Of a stretch of DNA of 64,000 nt, positions 59,869 through 64,000 are shown piece by piece. How positions within the stretch are numbered: the stretch's first letter is position 1; each line of letters opens with the position of its first letter. Source of the DNA: Stella humosa (GTDB lineage: Bacteria; Pseudomonadota; Alphaproteobacteria; ATCC43930; Allostellaceae); contig NZ_AP019700.1 in the NCBI RefSeq assembly GCF_006738645.1, forward strand, positions 4,384,001 to 4,448,000, in the 5' to 3' direction. The notes under the pieces are model-generated. The model ran no database searches. It worked only from the letters and a program-made list of their open reading frames with translations, and was not told where the DNA came from. A program made the position numbers and the translations under genes.

Positions 59869-60405
59869 ATGCCACCGCCCTCTTTCTTCATCGTCACCGG
59901 CGGGCCGGGAGCGGGCAAGACGACCCTTGTGGAGGCGCTGTCCACGGCCGGGCTGGCCACCGCACCGGAGGGCGGCCGGGCGATCATCCGCCAGGAACTG
60001 GCCAGCGGCGGGGACGCCCTGCCCTGGCGCGATCCCGCAGCCTTCGCCGCGCGCATGATGGCCCATGATCGCGCGCAATACCGTGCGGCGCGGCGGCGCG
60101 GGCGGCCTTGCATCTTCGACCGCGGCATCCCCGACACGATCGGCTACCTGCGCCTGACCGGCCTGGCCGTGCCGGCGGCGATGGACCGCGCCGCCCGCCA
60201 TCTGCGCTACCAGCCGACCGTCTTCGTGGCCCCGCCCTGGCCCGCCATCTACACGACCGACGCCGAGCGCCGGCCGACGCCCCAAGAGGCGGAGCGGACC
60301 TGGGCCGCGCTGTGCCGGACCTACGTCGACCATGGCTACAACCTGGCGCCCTTGCCGCTGGCGCCGGTCGCCGAACGCGTCGCCTTCGTGCTGGCACGCA
60401 TCTGA
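59869..60405 (+). CDS. Small P-loop ATPase/kinase of the AAA_28-like predicted-ATPase type
   Basis: A 178-residue nucleotide-binding protein. The P-loop GGPGAGKT is at residues 11-18. The segments RAIIRQELASGGDALPWRD, CIFDRGIPDTIGYLRLTGL and FVAPPWPAIYTTDAERRPTP match the 'predicted ATPase' proteins often annotated as AAA_28. Its activity is unknown; relatives are P-loop kinase-like. The ATG at 59869 follows AAGAGG. It may be cotranscribed with the next kinase-fold gene. Confidence 0.85.
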   Translation: MPPPSFFIVTGGPGAGKTTLVEALSTAGLATAPEGGRAIIRQELASGGDALPWRDPAAFAARMMAHDRAQYRAARRRGRPCIFDRGIPDTIGYLRLTGLAVPAAMDRAARHLRYQPTVFVAPPWPAIYTTDAERRPTPQEAERTWAALCRTYVDHGYNLAPLPLAPVAERVAFVLARI

Positions 60406-60466
60406 CGGCTCTTTACCGCCGGCACCCCGGCCCGCGATGATCCCTCCCGGATGGGAGCGAGGGCAG

Positions 60467-61462
60467 ATGGAATACCGACCCGACGTGCTGGCCGATATCG
60501 AGGTGCGGGTGCGCGCGGCGCTGCCGCAATGGGGCCTGTCGCCGGCCACCGCCGTCACCCTGCTGAACCTGTCGGAGAACGCGACCTATCGCCTCGACGA
60601 CCCGGCCGACGGTCGCCGGCTGGTGCTGCGCGTCCACCGCATCGGCTATCGCACAGCCGCCGAGATCGAATCGGAGCTGGCCTGGATCCGCGCGCTGCGG
60701 GCCGGTGGCGCGGTCGAGACACCAGCGCCGGTGGCCGGCCCCGACGGCGGCGCGGTGCGCCTGCTGCCGGGATCGGCCACCGACCCGGCCCGCCACGCCG
60801 TCGCCTTCGACTTCGCCCCCGGCAAGGAGCCCGGGCATGCCGACGACCTCGTCGCCTGGTTCCGGACGCTGGGCGCGGTGACGGCGCGCATGCACGCCCA
60901 TGTCCGCGCCTGGCCCCTGCCGGACGGCTTCCACCGCCAGCACTGGGACTTCGAGGCGATGTTCGGCGCCCGGCCGATCTGGGGAAGCTGGCGCGCGGGC
61001 TTCGGCCTGGACGCATCCGGGGCCGCCCTGCTGGAGCGTGCGTTGGCGCTGATCGACCGGCGGACGCGGCGCTTCGGCCGCGCGCCCGGGCGCTACGGCC
61101 TCGTCCACGCCGACCTGCGGCTGGCCAACCTGCTGGTCGACGACCAGCGGCTGACGGTGATCGACTTCGACGATTGCGGCTTCTCGTGGCTCGTCTACGA
61201 CTTCGCCGCCGCCGTCAGCTTCATGGAGGACGACCCGCTGGTGCCGGCGATGGCCGACGCCTGGGTCGCCGGCTATCGCACCGTCCTGCCGCTGGCCGAC
61301 GCGGACGTGGCCGAGATCCCGGTCTTCCTGATGATGCGCCGGATCCTGCTGGTCGGCTGGCTGGCCTCCCACCACGAGGTGCCCATCGCAGCCCAGCTCG
61401 GCGCCGGCTACACCCACGGCACACTCGCCATGGCCGAGCGGCTGCTCGGGCAATTCTCCTGA
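60467..61462 (+). CDS. Aminoglycoside-phosphotransferase-fold kinase
   Basis: A 331-residue protein-kinase-like small-molecule kinase. The catalytic loop is LVHADLRLANLL (H214, D216) and the metal-binding motif is VIDFDDCGFSW (D233). The N-terminal lobe has YRLVLRVHR-like LVLRVHRIGY, with the nucleotide-binding basic residue. It resembles homoserine-kinase-type II or YihE-like kinases rather than resistance enzymes. The ATG at 60467 is chosen after GAGGG; an upstream ATG at 60437 would add ten residues. Substrate unknown. Confidence 0.85.
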   Translation: MEYRPDVLADIEVRVRAALPQWGLSPATAVTLLNLSENATYRLDDPADGRRLVLRVHRIGYRTAAEIESELAWIRALRAGGAVETPAPVAGPDGGAVRLLPGSATDPARHAVAFDFAPGKEPGHADDLVAWFRTLGAVTARMHAHVRAWPLPDGFHRQHWDFEAMFGARPIWGSWRAGFGLDASGAALLERALALIDRRTRRFGRAPGRYGLVHADLRLANLLVDDQRLTVIDFDDCGFSWLVYDFAAAVSFMEDDPLVPAMADAWVAGYRTVLPLADADVAEIPVFLMMRRILLVGWLASHHEVPIAAQLGAGYTHGTLAMAERLLGQFS

Positions 61463-61481
61463 GCCATCGGAGGCCGATCCC

Positions 61482-62252
61482 ATGTTCGCACCCCTCGCCG
61501 GCCGCAGCGTCATCGTCACCGGCGGCAGCCGCGGCATCGGCCGGGGCATGGCCATGCGCTTCGCCGCGGCCGGCTGCCGCGTCCTGGTCGCCGCCCGCGA
61601 CAGAACTGCCGCCGAGGCCACGGCGGCCGAGATCGTGGCGGCCGGCGGCACCGCCTTGGGCCTCGCGGTCGACGTTGCCGACGAGGCCGCGACAAAGGCC
61701 ATGACGGCCGCGGCCGAGGCGCATTTCGGCGGCATCGACATATTGTGCGCCAATGCCGGCATCTTCCCGTCCGCCCGGCTGGGGCAGATGACGCCGGGCG
61801 ACTTCGACCAGGTGATCGCCACCAACCTGCGCGGCACGTTCCTGGCAGTCGATGCCTGCCTGCCTGCGATGCGCCGGGCCGGACGCGGGCGTATCGTCGT
61901 CACCTCGTCGATCACCGGCCCGGTGACGGGCTATCCCGGCTGGGCGCATTACGGGGCCAGCAAGGCGGGCCAGCTTGGATTCGTGCGCACGGCGGCGATC
62001 GAGCTGGCGGCCGACGGCATCACGATCAATGCCGTGATGCCCGGCAACATCCTGACCGAGGGCCTGATCGGCAATGGCCCGGACTATCTGCGGCGGATGG
62101 AAGCCGCGATCCCGATGGGCCGGCTGGGCAGCGTCGCCGACGTCGCCAACGCCGCGCTGTTCTTCGCGTCCGACGAGGCCGCCTGGATCACCGGCCAGAC
62201 CCTGGTGGTCGATGGCGGCCAGATCCTGCCGGAGGCGTCCGGCGAGGGGTGA
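61482..62252 (+). CDS. Short-chain dehydrogenase/reductase (FabG-like)
   Basis: A 256-residue Rossmann-fold oxidoreductase. The cofactor motif TGGSRGIG (13-20), NAG (91-93), catalytic S142/S143, Y157 and K161 (YGASKAG) are all present. The NNVMPG-type INAVMPGNILT motif and DGGQILPE at the C-terminus are family typical. Arg at position 18 and R39 favour NADP(H). It lies 19 bases after the kinase gene, suggesting a small operon. The substrate is unknown. Confidence 0.93.
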   Translation: MFAPLAGRSVIVTGGSRGIGRGMAMRFAAAGCRVLVAARDRTAAEATAAEIVAAGGTALGLAVDVADEAATKAMTAAAEAHFGGIDILCANAGIFPSARLGQMTPGDFDQVIATNLRGTFLAVDACLPAMRRAGRGRIVVTSSITGPVTGYPGWAHYGASKAGQLGFVRTAAIELAADGITINAVMPGNILTEGLIGNGPDYLRRMEAAIPMGRLGSVADVANAALFFASDEAAWITGQTLVVDGGQILPEASGEG

Positions 62253-62305
62253 ATTTCGCCGGCACGGCGGATTTCCCTGCTCGTCCGCAATTAGGACAGC
62301 TTATC

Positions 62306-62332
62306 CTGCCGCCCGGCACAGAAAGGCGGCAG
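62306..62332 (+). terminator. Hairpin after the SDR gene
   Basis: CTGCCGCC (62306-62313) pairs with GGCGGCAG (62325-62332) around an 11-base loop, 54 bases after the SDR stop. A T-run is absent, so it could also be part of the RTX-gene leader. Confidence 0.4.
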
Positions 62333-62418
62333 ATGACATATTCTTGCGGGACCAGCATCCATGATCGGGTGCGGGATCCTTGTTCCTCGTCCGGTCGGCT
62401 CCAGCCGGGCTCGCGCCG

Positions 62419-64000
62419 GTGACCGCCATCGAGCCGTTCACCGAGAACGCGGACTCCGTCGACCTCAGCCTGGTTGACATCTCCACCTTCATCAACGTCA
62501 CGGACGCGCTGGGCGGCAACGACAGCGTCACCCTGTCGGGCGGCCAGAGCCAGGACGACAACTTCACCGGCGGCAATGGCGACGACCACATCTTCGGCAG
62601 CGACGACAGCGAGGCGATCTTCGGCGGCTTCGGCAACGACACGCTGTTCGGCGAGGACGGCGACGACGTCCTCAATGGCGGCGGCGACAGCGGCGACGAC
62701 GGCACGTCCCTCCTCTATGGCGGCAACGGCAACGACCAGCTCGTCGGCTTCGGCGGCAACGACACGATCTGGGGTGGCACCGAGGACGACCGGGTCACCA
62801 GCCAGGGCGGCGACGACCTCATCTATGGCGGGGCCGGCGCCGACAGCATCACCGCAGGCGCGGGCAACGACACGGTCTGGGGCGACGACGGCGACGACCG
62901 ATTCCTCGGCGGCGGCGACAATGACGTCCTCCATGGCGGCAACGGCAACGACCGGATCGACGCCGAAAGCGGCCACGACACGCTGTGGGGCGATGACGGC
63001 GACGACACCCTGCTGGGCAATGGCGGCGACGACCTGATCGAGGGCGGCCAGGGCAACGACTCCCTCAGCGGCAGCACCGGCAACGACACCTTCTTCGGCA
63101 GCCTGCCGGACCTGACCGGCGACACCATCGCGGACTTCGACACGACCGGGGCCACGACCGACCGGATCGATCTCGACACGATCTTCGGCGCCGATACCCG
63201 CGGCCTGTTCACGGCCACGGGCGGCCTGCTCGACCTCGACGCGGACAGCGTGGGCGACGTGTCGGTGACGGGCAGCGACGGCACCACCTGGCTGCGCGAG
63301 ACCGACACGCTCTCCGGCCACACGCATTTCAAGCTCGCGCTGACGCTGTTCACCAAGCAGGCGGACAGCGTCGACCTGGATTCCTACGACTTCGGCAACG
63401 TCGTCCAGGTCACCGACGCGCTGGGCGGCGACGACTGGGTCACCCTGTCGGGCAGCCAGGCCGGCGACGACAGCTTCACCGGCGGCGACGGCAACGACCA
63501 TATCTCCGGCAGCGACGACCTCGAGTCGATCTTCGGCGGCAACGGCGCCGACACCCTGTCCGGCGATGCCGGCGCCGACACGCTCGATGGCGGCGCGGAC
63601 GCCGACCTGCTCTATGGCGGCAACGGCGCCGACCGGCTGATCGGCGGCGGCGGCAAGGACCGGCTGGGGCTTGGTGCAGGCGAGGACAGCGTCGTCGGGT
63701 CGCTGGCCGACCTGTCCGGCGACACGGTCCTCGATTTCGACACGGGCGGGCTGGAGGTCGACCGGATCGTCCTGGACACGATCTTCGGCAGCGACAGCCG
63801 TGGGCTGTTCGTGGCCGATGGCGACCTGCTCGATCTCGATGGCAACGGCACGGGCGATCTGTCGGTCACGGGCGCGGACGGGCTGGGCTGGCGGCGGGAG
63901 ACGAGCGGCGGCCAGACCATCTTCACGCTGAAGCCCCCGCTCTTCACCGATGGCGCCGACACGATCGACCTCGATACCGTCGGCTTCGACGATTTCGGCA
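62419..64000 (+). CDS. Large modular RTX (hemolysin-type calcium-binding) protein, 3' partial
   Basis: The frame is open from a GTG at 62419 to the window edge, 527 codons without a stop. It contains many Gly-Gly-x-Gly-(N/D)-Asp nonapeptides (for example GGNGNDQLVGFGGNDTIWG), the calcium-binding parallel beta-roll signature. No N-terminal signal peptide is seen, as expected for type I secretion, whose signal would lie at the missing C-terminus. Modules repeat (separate entry). The start is uncertain: TTG 62380 is also open, no good ribosome site precedes either, and the frame is closed by a stop at 62362-62364. Confidence 0.85.
   Translation, partial: MTAIEPFTENADSVDLSLVDISTFINVTDALGGNDSVTLSGGQSQDDNFTGGNGDDHIFGSDDSEAIFGGFGNDTLFGEDGDDVLNGGGDSGDDGTSLLYGGNGNDQLVGFGGNDTIWGGTEDDRVTSQGGDDLIYGGAGADSITAGAGNDTVWGDDGDDRFLGGGDNDVLHGGNGNDRIDAESGHDTLWGDDGDDTLLGNGGDDLIEGGQGNDSLSGSTGNDTFFGSLPDLTGDTIADFDTTGATTDRIDLDTIFGADTRGLFTATGGLLDLDADSVGDVSVTGSDGTTWLRETDTLSGHTHFKLALTLFTKQADSVDLDSYDFGNVVQVTDALGGDDWVTLSGSQAGDDSFTGGDGNDHISGSDDLESIFGGNGADTLSGDAGADTLDGGADADLLYGGNGADRLIGGGGKDRLGLGAGEDSVVGSLADLSGDTVLDFDTGGLEVDRIVLDTIFGSDSRGLFVADGDLLDLDGNGTGDLSVTGADGLGWRRETSGGQTIFTLKPPLFTDGADTIDLDTVGFDDFG
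62434..63942 (+). repeat. Two complete compound modules in the RTX gene, third beginning
   Basis: Module A (62434-63348, 305 codons) and module B (63349-63942, 198 codons) share a cap (FT..ADSVDL....VTDALGG.D.VTLSG...DD.FTGG), an RTX roll and a tail (GSL.DL.GDT..DFDT.G and DTIFG.D.RGLF). Module A has roughly 100 more residues of RTX repeats. A third cap (FTDGADTIDLDT) begins at 63943 and runs off the edge. Confidence 0.85.

Noticed and set aside
62361-62418. ATG at 62361 as the start of the RTX protein
   Set aside because: It is in a different frame and closes soon after; the RTX frame has a stop at 62362-62364, so only TTG 62380 or GTG 62419 can start it.
62434-63942. CRISPR-like or satellite interpretation of the repetitive DNA near the right end
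   Set aside because: The repetition follows the protein's nine-residue calcium-binding pattern and preserves one open frame; there are no constant repeats with unique spacers.

Overview
The window is high-GC, densely packed bacterial chromosome that looks alphaproteobacterial, most likely Rhodospirillales-like. The main clues are a GcrA cell-cycle regulator with a GANTC site at its start codon, AhpC paired with AhpD, an IalB-family protein, methylmalonyl-CoA mutase and MeaB, and paired oligopeptide-type ABC operons. The genus is inference only. I see no prophage, transposase, integrase, CRISPR array or rRNA operon, so most of the window reads as core chromosome with small accessory pieces.

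Layout. 1-7244 (minus): a peptide-type ABC importer operon ending in a DoeB-like deacylase and a TIM-barrel 'phosphoenolpyruvate hydrolase-like' gene that runs off the left edge. 7348-8337: a small secreted protein and a BrnT/BrnA toxin-antitoxin pair. 8484-13799: carA-carB, greA and convergent rpsU. 13937-14860: an uncharacterised protein with ATP-grasp-like motifs. 15034-19114: iron-type binding protein and double permease with no ATPase, then a CaiB-type CoA transferase. 19155-26322: DUF2000 gene divergent from an AraC regulator broken by an amber codon, an enoyl-CoA hydratase-fold protein lacking the usual glutamates, IalB, a frameshifted HerA-like ATPase, an Ala-rich lipoprotein, an L,D-transpeptidase and a DUF882 peptidase-like protein. 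26368-30131: class V aminotransferase, gcrA, tRNA-Ala(CGC), and yggT-DUF167-folD.

30138-36762 (minus): a second complete peptide-type ABC importer with a TauD-like dioxygenase upstream. 36923-40056: an OmpR-type two-component system whose upstream PepSY gene is frameshifted by a perfect 16-bp duplication, facing a second PepSY-like protein across a shared region with a likely response-regulator site. 40141-45772 (minus): rpmB, nhaA, meaB, an ATM1-type ABC exporter and an MFS transporter. 45926-50992: a triple-repeat membrane protein, a secreted peptide, a rhodanese, scpA and a PPOX protein. 51027-56292: MsrP, a hydratase-family enzyme, a divergent EF-G-like GTPase, DUF72, and a zeta-like kinase with a small partner. 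56953-62252: aspartate aminotransferase, ahpC-ahpD, a small ATPase, an aminoglycoside-phosphotransferase-fold kinase and an SDR. 62419-64000: the start of a large modular RTX protein that runs off the right edge.

Four things stand out. Three genes carry single simple lesions (amber stop, one-base poly-C loss, 16-bp tandem duplication) and otherwise read through perfectly. The RTX protein repeats a compound cap/RTX/tail module at least twice with different numbers of RTX units. The hypothetical protein at 13937-14860 looks like an undescribed ATP-grasp relative. The two-component locus has a clean 11-bp-spaced direct repeat in its divergent control region.
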